Assembly (NCBI GenBank): GCA_016201105.1
Contig: JACQDN010000020.1
Span: forward strand, 1 to 64,000
DNA: 64,000 nucleotides
Direction: 5' to 3'
DNA from: Pseudomonadota bacterium
Lineage (GTDB): Bacteria; Pseudomonadota; Alphaproteobacteria; Micropepsales; Micropepsaceae
Shown here one piece after another: positions 1 to 9,823 of the stretch; the stretch's first letter is position 1, and each line of letters opens with the position of its first letter. The notes beneath the pieces are model-generated. The model was not told where the DNA came from, did no database searches, and saw only the letters and a program-made list of their open reading frames with translations. A program made the position numbers and the translations under genes.

Positions 1-216
1 CAGCAGCGGAATGAGTACGGCCTCGACCTTGCGCCCGCCGGCGGCATCGCCCGTCCCGGAATCGATGTTCACGAGGGTTTCGAGCAACTTCAATTGCTCC
101 GTGCGCGCGGCCTGCGCGGCTGCCCAGACCGGTTTGTCCGGTTGGGCGGGAGATGCCAGCGCCACGACCGCGATCAACGCCGATGCGCCCAGAAGAGCTG
201 CTGCTAAATATTTCAT
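1..216 (-). CDS. M20-family metallopeptidase (glutamate carboxypeptidase-like), N-terminal fragment
   Basis: The gene runs off the left edge, so only 72 N-terminal codons are visible. I translated them by hand from the ATG at 216. They give a Sec signal peptide (Lys near the start, then an Ala/Leu-rich core) followed by LLETLVNIDSGTGDAAG and a GGRKVEAVLIPLL segment. The 'L..LV.I.SGT.....G' pattern is typical of the start of the carboxypeptidase G2 / M20 catalytic domain, which removes C-terminal glutamate or related residues using two zinc ions. The metal ligands lie outside the window. A periplasmic location is inferred from the signal peptide. Confidence 0.65.
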   Translation of the reverse strand, partial: MKYLAAALLGASALIAVVALASPAQPDKPVWAAAQAARTEQLKLLETLVNIDSGTGDAAGGRKVEAVLIPLL

Positions 217-263
217 GTGCGATGTCCCCCAAAAGCTCAGAGTGCCACTTCAAATCAAATTAT

Positions 264-393
264 ACCGTCATGGCCGGGCTTGTCCCGGCCACCCAGGATC
301 TCGATGCGCAAGTACTCCCGCGACAATTTCAACTTGGGTGTTCATGGATGGCCGACACGCCTGCGCTTCGCTCCGGCCGGTCGGCCATGACGG
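264..393. repeat. Dispersed palindromic repeat with 11-bp inverted ends
   Basis: The spacer between the M20 peptidase and the YceI gene is closed by a perfect inverted pair, CCGTCATGGCC at 265-275 and GGCCATGACGG at 383-393. A second small palindrome, GGCCGGGCTTGTCCCGGCC, sits inside the left end. From memory, elements starting CCGTCATGGCCGGGCTTGTCCC occur in many copies in intergenic regions of alphaproteobacteria. No coding potential is evident. Confidence 0.6.
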
Positions 394-429
394 ACTGGGG
401 GGAGCTGATCAAGTCCAGCGATCCCGCCG

Positions 430-1002
430 CTACTGCCGCTCCGCCTCGCACTCGATCATCAGGGTCACCTCGTCGGCCACGAAACCGGACCAGATCATGC
501 CGGTGAGGCCGAAATCCGAGCGTTTGACGGTAGTGGTCGCGTCAAAGCCGACGCGATAAGGCTGCACGATCATGGGGTGCTTGCCGCCGTTGAAGGTGAC
601 GTTCAACGTCACCGGCTTGGTGACGCCAGCGAGCGTCAGATCCCCGGTCGCCGTGCCGGTGTTCTCGCCGGTCTTGACGATCTGGCGCGCCGTGAAATTC
701 GCGGTCGGATATTTGCTGGTGCGGAAGGTGTTCTGCAGTTCCTTGTCGAGTTCGTCGACATGAGTTTCGATGTCGGTCATGTCGACTTGCGCGTTGAGCT
801 GGCTTTTTTCCGGTGCCGCGTCATCGAATACCAGCGTTCCCGACACCTTGCCGAAACGGCCATAGAACGTGCTCAAGCCCTGATGCTTGATGGCGAAGAT
901 GATTTGGGTGTGATGGGGATCGATCGTGAAATTGTCGGCGTGGGCAACTGAGACAAGCCCAACGCTCATCGCGGCGATAGCCGCGGCCAATGACCAACGC
1001 AT
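430..1002 (-). CDS. YceI family periplasmic protein
   Basis: The 190-residue product has a signal peptide (residues 1-22, ending AHA) and then the YceI lipocalin-like barrel. The family opening is clear in 'FTIDPHHTQIIFAIKHQGLS'. Later hallmarks are 'DVDMTDIETHVDELDKEL'-like spacing, 'F.TSKYPTANFTA' and the late 'TVKRSDFGL' motif. YceI proteins bind isoprenoid or other amphiphilic lipids in the periplasm, and their physiological role is poorly defined. Length matches the family (about 190 residues). It is transcribed alone and divergently from the AlkB-like gene, with 90 bp between the two starts. Confidence 0.9.
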   Translation of the reverse strand: MRWSLAAAIAAMSVGLVSVAHADNFTIDPHHTQIIFAIKHQGLSTFYGRFGKVSGTLVFDDAAPEKSQLNAQVDMTDIETHVDELDKELQNTFRTSKYPTANFTARQIVKTGENTGTATGDLTLAGVTKPVTLNVTFNGGKHPMIVQPYRVGFDATTTVKRSDFGLTGMIWSGFVADEVTLMIECEAERQ

Positions 1003-1092
1003 GACAAGTTCCTTCCGTTCATAATTGGCCCGCCCACTTCCACTATAACGGCAGCCAAGCGATAATCGAGTGACGAACGTGAGTGTTGCGCG

Positions 1093-2106
1093 ATGTTGGC
1101 TTACGCAAGTCCGTTTCTCCTGCTGGCTTCGGTGCCGTTATTCTTCGTCTTTGTCGGCGCCGCAGGCCCTCTGCTCACAATCGGGTTACTGCTGCTCGCG
1201 CTGATCGGTTCGGAAGCGATTTCGGCGCGCGGTCATGTCCCGCGCCCCGCCGGCTCGACGCAGCTGTATCAATTGTTACCGATGATTTACGTGGTCGCGC
1301 AGCTCGCCGTCACACTGTGGGCGATCGCCACCGCGGCGCACGCGTCTGTGCTTGGGTTTATCAGCCTGGTGTTCGCCATCGGCGTGACGACCGGCGTTTT
1401 CGGCATCTTGTGCGCGCACGAACTGGTGCATGGCAAAGGCCGTCTCAGCCACGCGTTCGGCACATTGATGCTGACCGCCATGTGCTATCGCCACTTCCGC
1501 GTCGCTCATATCTACGGCCACCATCGCTACGCCGGCACCGCGCGCGATTGCGCCACCGCGCGCATGGGCGAGAGCTTCTATGCCTTTCTCCTGCGCACCG
1601 TCAGCGGACAGTGGTGGGAAGCCTGGCAACACGAACAAATACGAGTCAGACGAAGCAACGAGAGCGTGCTCGCGAACCGCGTGTTCGGCGATGGCGCGGT
1701 GATGCTCGCGATCTTCGTCCTGCTCTATCTTGCGGGGGGCTGGCGCGGGCCGGTCTTTCTGCTGAGCGAAAGCGCGGTCGGCGTCATCGTGTTGGAGCTG
1801 TTCAACTACATCGCTCACTACGGCCTGGTACGGCGCGTCGACGCGCGCGGGCGCACGGAACCCTTCGGCGAAGCTCACAGCTGGAACAGCTCCAACGTGA
1901 TCGCCAACACCATCATCTTCAACATGGGACGGCATTCCGATCATCACAAAAGGCCGTCCATCTCTTATGAAGAGCTGCGCTATCTGAGCAGCGCGCCGGA
2001 GCTTCCCGCAGGTTACGCCGGCTCCATCCTGCTCGCGGCCATCCCTCCCTTGTGGCGGCGCGTGATGGACCCCGCCGTGCGCGCCCTCGATTCAAGCCGC
2101 GCATGA
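1093..2106 (+). CDS. AlkB-type membrane di-iron hydroxylase (alkane 1-monooxygenase-like)
   Basis: This 337-residue integral membrane protein carries the histidine clusters of the AlkB/XylM branch of the fatty-acid-desaturase fold: HELVH at residues 109-113, HIYGHH at 139-144 and HSDHH at 281-285. It also has the AlkB signature NYIAHYGLVRR before the last cluster. These histidines bind two irons that hydroxylate terminal methyl groups of alkanes or related chains. HELVHGKG differs from the HELGHK of classical AlkB, so the substrate is open. No rubredoxin gene is nearby to supply electrons. The gene converges with the sulfotransferase, 12 bp apart. Confidence 0.82.
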   Translation: MLAYASPFLLLASVPLFFVFVGAAGPLLTIGLLLLALIGSEAISARGHVPRPAGSTQLYQLLPMIYVVAQLAVTLWAIATAAHASVLGFISLVFAIGVTTGVFGILCAHELVHGKGRLSHAFGTLMLTAMCYRHFRVAHIYGHHRYAGTARDCATARMGESFYAFLLRTVSGQWWEAWQHEQIRVRRSNESVLANRVFGDGAVMLAIFVLLYLAGGWRGPVFLLSESAVGVIVLELFNYIAHYGLVRRVDARGRTEPFGEAHSWNSSNVIANTIIFNMGRHSDHHKRPSISYEELRYLSSAPELPAGYAGSILLAAIPPLWRRVMDPAVRALDSSRA

Positions 2107-2118
2107 TTCAATTCTGAT

Positions 2119-3069
2119 TCAATCTTGAGCCCTGTGCGGATCGCCGGCGGCGATGCGGCCGCGTTCTAGCCAGCCCGCCAAGCCAGGTGAAAGTTCGCGG
2201 GCGACGCGGGCTTCATAGCGCGCGACGTCTTCAGCACTCAATACATCACGCCAGCGCTCGTTCGTGCCCTTGTTGAGGAAGCGGTCGGCGCCTTTGTCCC
2301 AGGCCATGACGGCGCGCGGCATCAGCGTGGCGCCTGCCCGCTTCATCGCCTCGAATGAGGCCGCTTCGACGAGACAAGGCCACGTCTCTTCGTCGACGGC
2401 AATATCCAGGAACGCCGCGATGCGCTGCATTTCGCTCGCCAGGTCCGCCTTCAGATCGTTGTAGTGAACGAGCAACAGATTGGGGCGGGTGCGCTCTTTC
2501 CACCAGCTGCGCTCGATCTCGAAGAACCGTGCGGCCGGCATGTCGTCGGCGAGCCGCGCGCCCTCGCCTTGCGTCATCCAGGTTTGGAAAAACTCTCTGA
2601 GATCGGCGGGCGCGCGCGGAAGCGGGCGGGCGATAGTCTCGTCCTGCTCACCCATCAGATCCATCGTGGCCAGCGACTGGGCGGTGTAATTGGACATGTG
2701 ATTGTGCCACGACATGAAGGCGTCTCGGCCGTCGCGCGCCACATGGATGTATCGCACCTCGTCGTAGATCGGCAGCTGATCGAAGCCGAGATGCGCCTTG
2801 AGGAAGCGGCGATGGGTCTGAGCCTCGATATCGTCAATCACTTTCTCGATCGGTGCGAAACGATGATCTATCCAGGGCGAGAGACCTTGCAGCGAACGCG
2901 GCTCGGGCGTCTGGAAGATCAGCAGCGAAACGATCTGCTGCATCCAAGTCGTGCCGCATTTGGCGGGCGTGGCGATGACGACGTCGCCCGGCCGCGGCTT
3001 GTAATGCGACCAGCGCCTGCTGTCGGTCGTCCAGCTGCGGACTTCTTGCTTCGGCGCTTGAACCAGCAC
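2119..3069 (-). CDS. PAPS-dependent sulfotransferase
   Basis: The 316-residue cytosolic-type sulfotransferase has the 5'-phosphosulfate loop [13 protein letters not shown] at about residue 34. The 3'-phosphate binding region [18 protein letters not shown] follows near residue 106, and '[17 protein letters not shown]' lies near the C-terminus. The family transfers sulfate from PAPS to hydroxyl or amino groups of small molecules. The acceptor cannot be read from sequence. A sulfotransferase beside a hydroxylase is suggestive, since a hydroxylated product could be sulfated, but the two genes converge and do not form an operon. The gene ends in a conventional stop and lies upstream of the groESL promoter in the opposite direction. 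Confidence 0.85.
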   Translation of the reverse strand: MLVQAPKQEVRSWTTDSRRWSHYKPRPGDVVIATPAKCGTTWMQQIVSLLIFQTPEPRSLQGLSPWIDHRFAPIEKVIDDIEAQTHRRFLKAHLGFDQLPIYDEVRYIHVARDGRDAFMSWHNHMSNYTAQSLATMDLMGEQDETIARPLPRAPADLREFFQTWMTQGEGARLADDMPAARFFEIERSWWKERTRPNLLLVHYNDLKADLASEMQRIAAFLDIAVDEETWPCLVEAASFEAMKRAGATLMPRAVMAWDKGADRFLNKGTNERWRDVLSAEDVARYEARVARELSPGLAGWLERGRIAAGDPHRAQD

Positions 3070-3142
3070 AGGCCATCCCTCAAATCGGCGTGGATGCGAT
3101 CATGCCATTGGGAATCTTTGCGCGTCACGTCGGCGCTCCGCC

Positions 3143-3171
3143 TTGACGCCCCGCCCGGCGGCGACTACATC
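3143..3171 (+). promoter_or_regulatory. Predicted sigma-70-type promoter of groESL
   Basis: TTGACG (3143-3148) and TACATC (3166-3171) are separated by exactly 17 bp. Transcription would start about 3178, just before the CIRCE operator, which is the usual arrangement for HrcA-controlled groESL promoters. The call is by eye. Confidence 0.5.
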
Positions 3172-3182
3172 CCGTCCGACGG

Positions 3183-3209
3183 TTGGCACTCTCGCAAGGG
3201 GAGTGCTGC
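3183..3209 (+). promoter_or_regulatory. CIRCE operator (HrcA binding site) of groESL
   Basis: TTGGCACTC-N9-GAGTGCTGC matches the CIRCE consensus TTAGCACTC-N9-GAGTGCTAA at 15 of 18 arm positions, with the exact nine-base spacer. It lies in the 5' leader about 75 bp upstream of the groES start. HrcA bound here represses groESL, and heat shock relieves the repression. No hrcA gene lies in this window. Confidence 0.9.
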
Positions 3210-3283
3210 CACGGCCGGTGCCGCGAGGCCAGGCCTTCAGTCAAGTACCTGGAAAACCTAGCATTATTGAGGAGACTGTCCCC

Positions 3284-3601
3284 ATGAAGTTTCGTCCGCT
3301 TGGCGACCGCGTGGTCGTCCGTCGCGTGAAAGAAGACCAGAAGACCCCCGGCGGCATCATCATTCCCGACACCGTCCAGGAAAAACCGCAGGAAGGCGAA
3401 GTCATCTCCGTGGGCCCCGGCGCTCTGGATGAGCACGGCAAACGCGTCGTTCCCGAGGTGAAGGCCGGCGATTTCGTGCTGTTCGGCAAATGGAGCGGCA
3501 CCGAAGTGAAGATCGACGGTGAAGAACTCCTGATCATGAAGGAGTCCGACATCATGGGCATTCTCGAAAACCGCCAGACCGCAAAGAAGAAGGCCGCTTA
3601 A
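3284..3601 (+). CDS. groES: Co-chaperonin GroES (Hsp10)
   Basis: From the ATG at 3284 the product is 105 residues, slightly longer than the usual 95-97 because of a Lys/Ala tail. It opens [14 protein letters not shown]. The mobile loop [14 protein letters not shown] binds GroEL, and [17 protein letters not shown] and DIMGIL are family-typical. The open frame extends upstream to 3143, but this start has a GAGGAG ribosome site (3269-3274) and gives the conserved N-terminus. groEL follows 34 bp downstream in the same operon. GroES forms the heptameric lid of the GroEL folding chamber in the cytoplasm. Confidence 0.98.
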   Translation: MKFRPLGDRVVVRRVKEDQKTPGGIIIPDTVQEKPQEGEVISVGPGALDEHGKRVVPEVKAGDFVLFGKWSGTEVKIDGEELLIMKESDIMGILENRQTAKKKAA

Positions 3602-3623
3602 GCGCGCCTCCCACCAGATTTAG

Positions 3624-5285
<1,662 letters not shown>

Positions 5286-5311
5286 TCTAGCGTCCAACGC
5301 AAAGAGTAACG

Positions 5312-5343
5312 AAAGGCCCGGTGGCGACACCGGGCCTTTTTTT
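5312..5343 (+). terminator. Rho-independent terminator of groESL
   Basis: A perfect 12-bp stem (AAAGGCCCGGTG at 5312-5323 with CACCGGGCCTTT at 5328-5339) around a GCGA loop runs into seven T residues. It starts 26 bp after the groEL stop codon. Confidence 0.93.
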
Positions 5344-5389
5344 GTTTGCGATAGGTGCCGTATGGTTGCTTGTCGAACAGGGCGGCACG

Positions 5390-6130
5390 ATGCAAATGCG
5401 AGCGGTGATGTTGATCGCGTTGTCGGTGGCGATGCTGACGTTCGCCTCGTCAGCCGGCGAAGAATATCCGCAGCTCCCGGCGCATGCGCGGAGCATCAAT
5501 GATTTCATCCCGGCCGGCTGGGAAATCGAAATCCAAGACACAGGCATTCTCGAGAACAATGACCGCGTCGCGACTGTGTTCGTAGCAAGCGATCAAGCGG
5601 CAAATCACTCGAGAAGCAGGAGCGCAGCTCACCGAATTTTGGTCATCGCGTTTCGCAATACCGACGGCACATTCGATCTAGCCGTGCAGAACCATACTCT
5701 TCTGCCTCGGCTTTCCGTGGACACTTTGACCTATAGCGACTATGAAATCGGATCATCTTCGGTGACCGACAGGTGGAAAGGCGTGGAAATCCGTCGCGGT
5801 ACCTTGCGTGTTCATCTTGACCAGTCATTTGATGTTGGTCCGAATGCAGAGAGCGACACTTCGTACGCCTTCAGATACCGGAAGAGTCATCTGGAATTGG
5901 TCGGCTACGATCACACAGGAATCACCTTCCACGGCGGTGAGTTGATTACGAGCATCAACTATTTGACGCGAAAATTGAGCCTCGCGCGGGGCACCAATTG
6001 CGTTGGGCGGCTGGATGTCGTCAAAAAGTGCAGTTTCAAGACGACCTGGAAGAGGCTTCCGCCGGCATCCTTGCTCACCATCGATGATATCGGAGACGGT
6101 TTGGTGTTCTCGCCACGCATCGACTTTTAG
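5390..6130 (+). CDS. Secreted hypothetical protein
   Basis: From the ATG at 5390 this is a 246-residue product with a signal peptide (MQMRAVMLIALSVAML, cleavage near ASSA). The open frame reaches back into the groESL terminator, but that start would lie inside the hairpin and is unlikely. Features after the signal are DFIPAGWEIE, GILENNDRVATVFVASD and a 'LVIAFRNTDGTFDLA' strand, followed by mixed beta-rich sequence with two Cys near the C-terminus. I do not recognise a family with confidence. It resembles small periplasmic beta-proteins of unknown role. Its codon use is less GC-biased than its neighbours. Confidence 0.7.
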   Translation: MQMRAVMLIALSVAMLTFASSAGEEYPQLPAHARSINDFIPAGWEIEIQDTGILENNDRVATVFVASDQAANHSRSRSAAHRILVIAFRNTDGTFDLAVQNHTLLPRLSVDTLTYSDYEIGSSSVTDRWKGVEIRRGTLRVHLDQSFDVGPNAESDTSYAFRYRKSHLELVGYDHTGITFHGGELITSINYLTRKLSLARGTNCVGRLDVVKKCSFKTTWKRLPPASLLTIDDIGDGLVFSPRIDF

Positions 6131-7164
6131 ATTGTCGGATCGTCACTCACCTGCACCAACATCTTCCCAAAGTTGTCGCCGCGGAGCATTTCGCTGAAAC
6201 AGGCGGGCACAGTCTCGATGCCGTGACGAATGTCCTCGCGATATTTGATCTCGCCTGATTTCACTTGCGGCGCAACCTCGGTGAGGAAGCGGTCGTGGTG
6301 GCTTTGCACGAAATCGCCGACGAAGAGGTCGCGCACGGTCACGCCACGCTCCTTGAAGATGCCCTCGCCTCGCTTCATCAGCGCGGCACGTGCATCCGTG
6401 CCCGGCGCATCGCCATAATGCGCGATGAGGCCGCAGATCGTCATCCGCGCGCCATCGTTGAAGAGCGGCAGCACGGCGTCGAACACGGCGCCGCCAACAT
6501 TCTCGAAATAGACGTCGACGCCCTCGGGGCATGCAGCGCGCAGATCGGCGGCGAGAGTCGGACTCGCATGCGAGACGCCGGCATCGAAGCCGAGTTCGTC
6601 AATGACGAATTTGCACTTGGCTTCGCGGCCCGCGATGCCAACGACGCGTGCGCCGCGCAGACGTGCCAGTTGGCCGGCGATCTGGCCCACGCCGCCTGAG
6701 GCCGCAGACACCACAACGGTCTCGCCGCGTTTGGGATCAGCCATTACCAGCATCCCGGCATAAGCCGTGAGCCCCAGCATGCCGAGCACGCCAACCGCTT
6801 GTGAGATACGGCCCAGCGCGGGATCGAGCTTGCGCGGGATCATGTAGGCGGGACGCCACACGCCCTCGCCCATCAAGCCGTACTCCGCCCAGCCGTTGGT
6901 GTTGAAGACGAAATCGCCCGGCGCGAAACCGGGCATCCGGCTTTCGATCACTTGGCTGACGGTGCGCGCATGGCAGGGCGCGCCCGGCGGTTCGGTGCCG
7001 CGCCGCTTGTAGCCCCACTGATAGGGATCGAGAGAGATATAGATCGTGCGCGTCAGCGCCTGCCCTTCGCCGGGCACAGGCATCGCGCCATCGCGCAGCA
7101 CGAAGGTATCGGCGTCGGGCCAGCCGCCGAGCGGTTTTCCCGACAGCGTCCAGTATCGGTTCAT
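6127..7164 (-). CDS. NADP-dependent oxidoreductase, zinc-free MDR family (CurA / leukotriene B4 dehydrogenase-like)
   Basis: The 345-residue medium-chain reductase has the catalytic-domain opening typical of the CurA/LTB4DH group ('ISLDPYQWGYKRR'). Its Rossmann nucleotide site reads SAASGGVGQIAGQLARLRG (about residue 152) and is followed by VVGIAG. Zinc ligands of the alcohol dehydrogenases are absent. Family members reduce the C=C bond of enones and alkenals with NADPH. The gene overlaps the upstream TetR regulator by four bases (ATGA), so the two are co-transcribed and probably translationally coupled. The regulator probably senses a compound this enzyme detoxifies. It converges with the preceding gene with overlapping stop codons. 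Confidence 0.87.
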   Translation of the reverse strand: MNRYWTLSGKPLGGWPDADTFVLRDGAMPVPGEGQALTRTIYISLDPYQWGYKRRGTEPPGAPCHARTVSQVIESRMPGFAPGDFVFNTNGWAEYGLMGEGVWRPAYMIPRKLDPALGRISQAVGVLGMLGLTAYAGMLVMADPKRGETVVVSAASGGVGQIAGQLARLRGARVVGIAGREAKCKFVIDELGFDAGVSHASPTLAADLRAACPEGVDVYFENVGGAVFDAVLPLFNDGARMTICGLIAHYGDAPGTDARAALMKRGEGIFKERGVTVRDLFVGDFVQSHHDRFLTEVAPQVKSGEIKYREDIRHGIETVPACFSEMLRGDNFGKMLVQVSDDPTI

Positions 7165-7727
7165 CGCGACGCCTGGATCCGTGTGAAGGGGAACGCGATC
7201 TCCACCACCTTCTCCACCGGCTCCTCGAACTCGGATTCGATCCAGCGTTTGGCAATATCGACGATGGCGCCGATGACACCGGCGAACTGCAAGGGATGTT
7301 TCGCCTTGATGCCGAAGGCCTTGCCGAGCTTCTTGGCGCCTTCATGGCTTGCCACTTTCATGGCAAGGCCGTGATCGTCCAGATCCACGAGGAACACGCG
7401 CGCGGCGTGGGGACGCTCCTTGAGCGCGGTGAAGAAACCGGTGAGCGCGCTTTTCACCGGATCGCGGCCCTTCGCTTCGGCCATGAAACCCAACAGCTTG
7501 TCCTGCGCCAGGCGATAGGCTTCCACGAAGATCGCGTCACGGCTTGGGAACGATTCATAAAAATAGCGCGCGGTGAGATCGGCTTCGGCGCAGATAGCGG
7601 CAACAGACGCCCCCTCGAGGCCGAAACGCCCTGCCACCTCCAGCGCCGCCTCAACGAGGCGGCCGCGCCGTTCGCTCTGGCGGTCCTCGAAGCTTTGGCC
7701 GGAATAGCGGCGCTTCTGTTCTTTCAT
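7161..7727 (-). CDS. TetR/AcrR family transcriptional regulator
   Basis: The 188-residue repressor has an N-terminal helix-turn-helix domain (residues about 20-66: 'RGRLVEAALEVAGRFGLEG', 'SVAAICAEADLTARYFYESF'), the TetR DNA-binding pattern, followed by an alpha-helical ligand domain. It is the first gene of a two-gene operon with the MDR oxidoreductase. It faces the Coq4 gene divergently across about 80 bp, and a near-perfect palindrome in that gap is its likely operator. Autorepression and control of both sides are inferred. The ligand is unknown. Confidence 0.9.
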   Translation of the reverse strand: MKEQKRRYSGQSFEDRQSERRGRLVEAALEVAGRFGLEGASVAAICAEADLTARYFYESFPSRDAIFVEAYRLAQDKLLGFMAEAKGRDPVKSALTGFFTALKERPHAARVFLVDLDDHGLAMKVASHEGAKKLGKAFGIKAKHPLQFAGVIGAIVDIAKRWIESEFEEPVEKVVEIAFPFTRIQASR

Positions 7728-7776
7728 GGCCGCATTTTGGGCCGGCCCCTTGACAAAGTACAGTCATCTGACAATT

Positions 7777-7794
7777 TGACAATCTAGATTATCA
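7777..7794. promoter_or_regulatory. Candidate TetR operator palindrome
   Basis: TGACAATCTAGATTATCA is an 18-bp palindrome with a single mismatched pair, centred on CTAG. It lies 50 bp upstream of the tetR start and 13 bp before the Coq4 start. A further ATCTGA/TCAGAT pair surrounds it. Length and position fit a TetR dimer site that could control both divergent transcripts. Confidence 0.55.
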
Positions 7795-7807
7795 GATTGA
7801 GGCGAGA

Positions 7808-8563
7808 ATGACGGCGGCAACGGCTGTAGCGGTGCAAAGGCGAGACTGGGCGGGCGCGTTTCGCGCGATGCGCAAGCTTCTCTCCGACCCTTCCGACACG
7901 GTGCAGGTGTTCCGGGTCATGACTGCCCTGAATGCAGGCACCTCGGCCAAGAATTATCAGCGGCTGCTACAGACACAAGAAGGCGGACAAATCGCCTATC
8001 GCCGCGTCGAACTTGTCGGCCGACTCACCGACCGCACCTTCCTCGCGCAATTCGGGCCCGGCACAGTCGGTGCCGCCTATCGCGCCTTTCTCGACAGAAC
8101 CGGATTTTCCGCAGACGGGCTCGCCGATGTGAGCCGGGAAGTCAAAGGCGACATCGAGGAAGAACATCCTCACGCCTGGTTCGGCCGGCGAGAGCGCGAT
8201 CTGCACGACATCTGGCACACGCTGACCGGCTATCGCGCCGACGATCCGCTAGGCGAACTCTGTCTGGTGGCGTTTTCCTTCGCGCAGAGCAAAGGATTGG
8301 GTTGGGGTTTCATCGCACTATCCGGCGTATTGAAGAGTTTGACCGAGCCGCATGGGCGCGACGTGGCGCGCGCGGTATGGGAAGGCTATCGCCATGGCCG
8401 CGCCGCCGCCTGGCTGCACGCCGAGGATGTCGAGAAGCTGTTTGCAGAACCGCTCGAGGCTGCGCGCAAACGGCTGAACATCGCCCGTCCCCTCGCCTAT
8501 GAGCGCGCGCAAGACGACCTCGGCAACGCGACGTGTTCCTCGTGGCTCTCAATGCCCGCCTGA
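7808..8563 (+). CDS. Coq4 family ubiquinone biosynthesis protein
   Basis: The 251-residue product matches the Coq4 family. The metal-binding signature is clear in RDLHDIWHTLTGYR followed by GELCLVAF, giving the HDxxH plus downstream Glu that binds zinc in eukaryotic Coq4. An alpha-helical N-terminus (FRVMTALNAG...) and 'YRAFLDRTGF' also fit. Coq4 takes part in ubiquinone biosynthesis; in mitochondria it organises the complex and has been linked to C1 decarboxylation of the ring. Here it lies divergent to a TetR-oxidoreductase operon and is followed by a terminator and an SDR gene. The spacing between the HDxxH and Glu looks one residue longer than I recall for human COQ4. Confidence 0.85.
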   Translation: MTAATAVAVQRRDWAGAFRAMRKLLSDPSDTVQVFRVMTALNAGTSAKNYQRLLQTQEGGQIAYRRVELVGRLTDRTFLAQFGPGTVGAAYRAFLDRTGFSADGLADVSREVKGDIEEEHPHAWFGRRERDLHDIWHTLTGYRADDPLGELCLVAFSFAQSKGLGWGFIALSGVLKSLTEPHGRDVARAVWEGYRHGRAAAWLHAEDVEKLFAEPLEAARKRLNIARPLAYERAQDDLGNATCSSWLSMPA

Positions 8564-8585
8564 TCGTAACGAGACGAAAATAGAA

Positions 8586-8615
8586 GAGGGCTCGATGTCG
8601 CCGTCGGGCCCTTTT
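8586..8615 (+). terminator. Rho-independent terminator after the Coq4 gene
   Basis: GGGCTCGA (8588-8595) pairs with TCGGGCCC (8604-8611), with one G-T pair, around an 8-base loop, followed by TTTT. It begins 22 bp after the Coq4 stop and excludes the upstream alternative starts of the following SDR gene. Confidence 0.7.
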
Positions 8616-8666
8616 GATTCGACCTCGGCTGGCGGTAGAACCGATGCGAGACAAAGCGGGGCCGTC

Positions 8667-9713
8667 ATGAGCACAGTTCTTGTCACCGGCGGATCCGGGT
8701 TCATCGGCTCCTGGTGCATTGTCCAGCTTCTGCAAGCCGGCCACACGGTGCGCACCACGGTGCGCAATCTCGCGCGCGAAGGCGACGTGCGCGCCATGGT
8801 GAAAGCCGGCGGCGCGCAAGCCGGCGATCGGCTCTCGTTCTTCGCCGCCAATCTCGAAAGCGATGCAGGCTGGAAAGAAGCCGTGAGCGGTTGCGATTAC
8901 GTGTTGCATGTCGCCTCGCCCTTCCCGGCCGGCGAGCCCAAGCATGAAGACGAACTGATCGTGCCGGCGCGCGAAGGCTCGCTGCGCGTGCTCCGCGCGG
9001 CGCGGGACACAGGCGTCAAGCGCGTGGTGCTAACCTCCTCCTTCGCCGCGGTCGGTTACGGCAAGAAGCCGCAAGGGCGGCCTTTCGACGAGACAGACTG
9101 GACGGATCCCGGCGAGCCCGGCTCCGCGGCCTATGTGAAATCCAAAACTATCGCCGAACGCGCGGCGTGGGATTTCATCGCCAAGGAAGGCGGCGGGCTC
9201 GAGCTGTCCGTCGTCAATCCGGTCGGCGTGTTCGGGCCGGTGCTGGGGTCAGACTATTCGACCTCTATCCTGCTGGTGAAGCGCTTCATGGAAGGCGACG
9301 TACCGGGGTGCCCCAAGCTCTTCTTCGGCATCGTGGACGTGCGCGACGTTGCCGATCTGCACATCCGCGCCATGACCGATCCCGCCGCCAAGGGCGAGCG
9401 GTTCCTCGCAACCGGCAGCGAATTCGCGTCGATGATCGAGATTGCGCGGATGTTGAAAACGCGTCTCGGCGCGGCCGCAAACAATGTGCCCACGCGGCAG
9501 ATCCCTAACTGGGTCGTGCGCCTGGCGGCGCTGCGCGATCCGGCGCTGAAGCTGGTCTTACCCGAGCTCGGCAAGGTCAAGAACGCCACCAATGCGAAAG
9601 CGAGGAAGCTCTTGGGCTGGGCGCCGCGTTCCAACGAAGACGCGCTCGTCGCAACCGCGGAGAGCTTGATCCGGCTCGGACTGTTGAAGGGCGGTGCGAA
9701 AAAGGCGGCCTGA
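8667..9713 (+). CDS. NAD-dependent epimerase/dehydratase, extended SDR (dihydroflavonol-4-reductase-like)
   Basis: From the ATG at 8667 this is a 348-residue extended short-chain dehydrogenase. It starts with the nucleotide-binding motif TVLVTGGSGFIGSWCIVQLL, has a downstream 'VLHVASPF', and carries the catalytic YVKSK (YxxxK). The layout resembles dihydroflavonol/cinnamoyl-CoA reductases, which reduce ketones or aldehydes with NADPH. The frame is open back to 8499, but that part would cross the terminator at 8586-8615. The physiological substrate is unknown. The C-terminal 'ARKLLGWAPRSNEDAL' is typical of the family. Confidence 0.85.
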   Translation: MSTVLVTGGSGFIGSWCIVQLLQAGHTVRTTVRNLAREGDVRAMVKAGGAQAGDRLSFFAANLESDAGWKEAVSGCDYVLHVASPFPAGEPKHEDELIVPAREGSLRVLRAARDTGVKRVVLTSSFAAVGYGKKPQGRPFDETDWTDPGEPGSAAYVKSKTIAERAAWDFIAKEGGGLELSVVNPVGVFGPVLGSDYSTSILLVKRFMEGDVPGCPKLFFGIVDVRDVADLHIRAMTDPAAKGERFLATGSEFASMIEIARMLKTRLGAAANNVPTRQIPNWVVRLAALRDPALKLVLPELGKVKNATNAKARKLLGWAPRSNEDALVATAESLIRLGLLKGGAKKAA

Positions 9714-9727
9714 AGTGGAACTGAGTC

Positions 9728-9819
9728 AACCCTCCCTCCCGCCTACGCTTCGCTTCGGCGTGGCAAGGAGAATGCTCAAGGCACGCCGTAGCTTTAGCGA
9801 AGGCGGCAAGGGGAGGGTC
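9728..9819. repeat. Long imperfect hairpin repeat
   Basis: ACCCTCCC (9729-9736) and GGGAGGGT (9811-9818) enclose an imperfect inverted pair. GCCTACGCTTCGCTTCGGCG is on the left and the matching GCACGCCGTAGCTTTAGCGA region on the right. It fills the gap between two convergent genes, so it may also stop transcription. It looks like one copy of a dispersed palindromic element. Confidence 0.5.
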
Positions 9820-9823
9820 GTCA

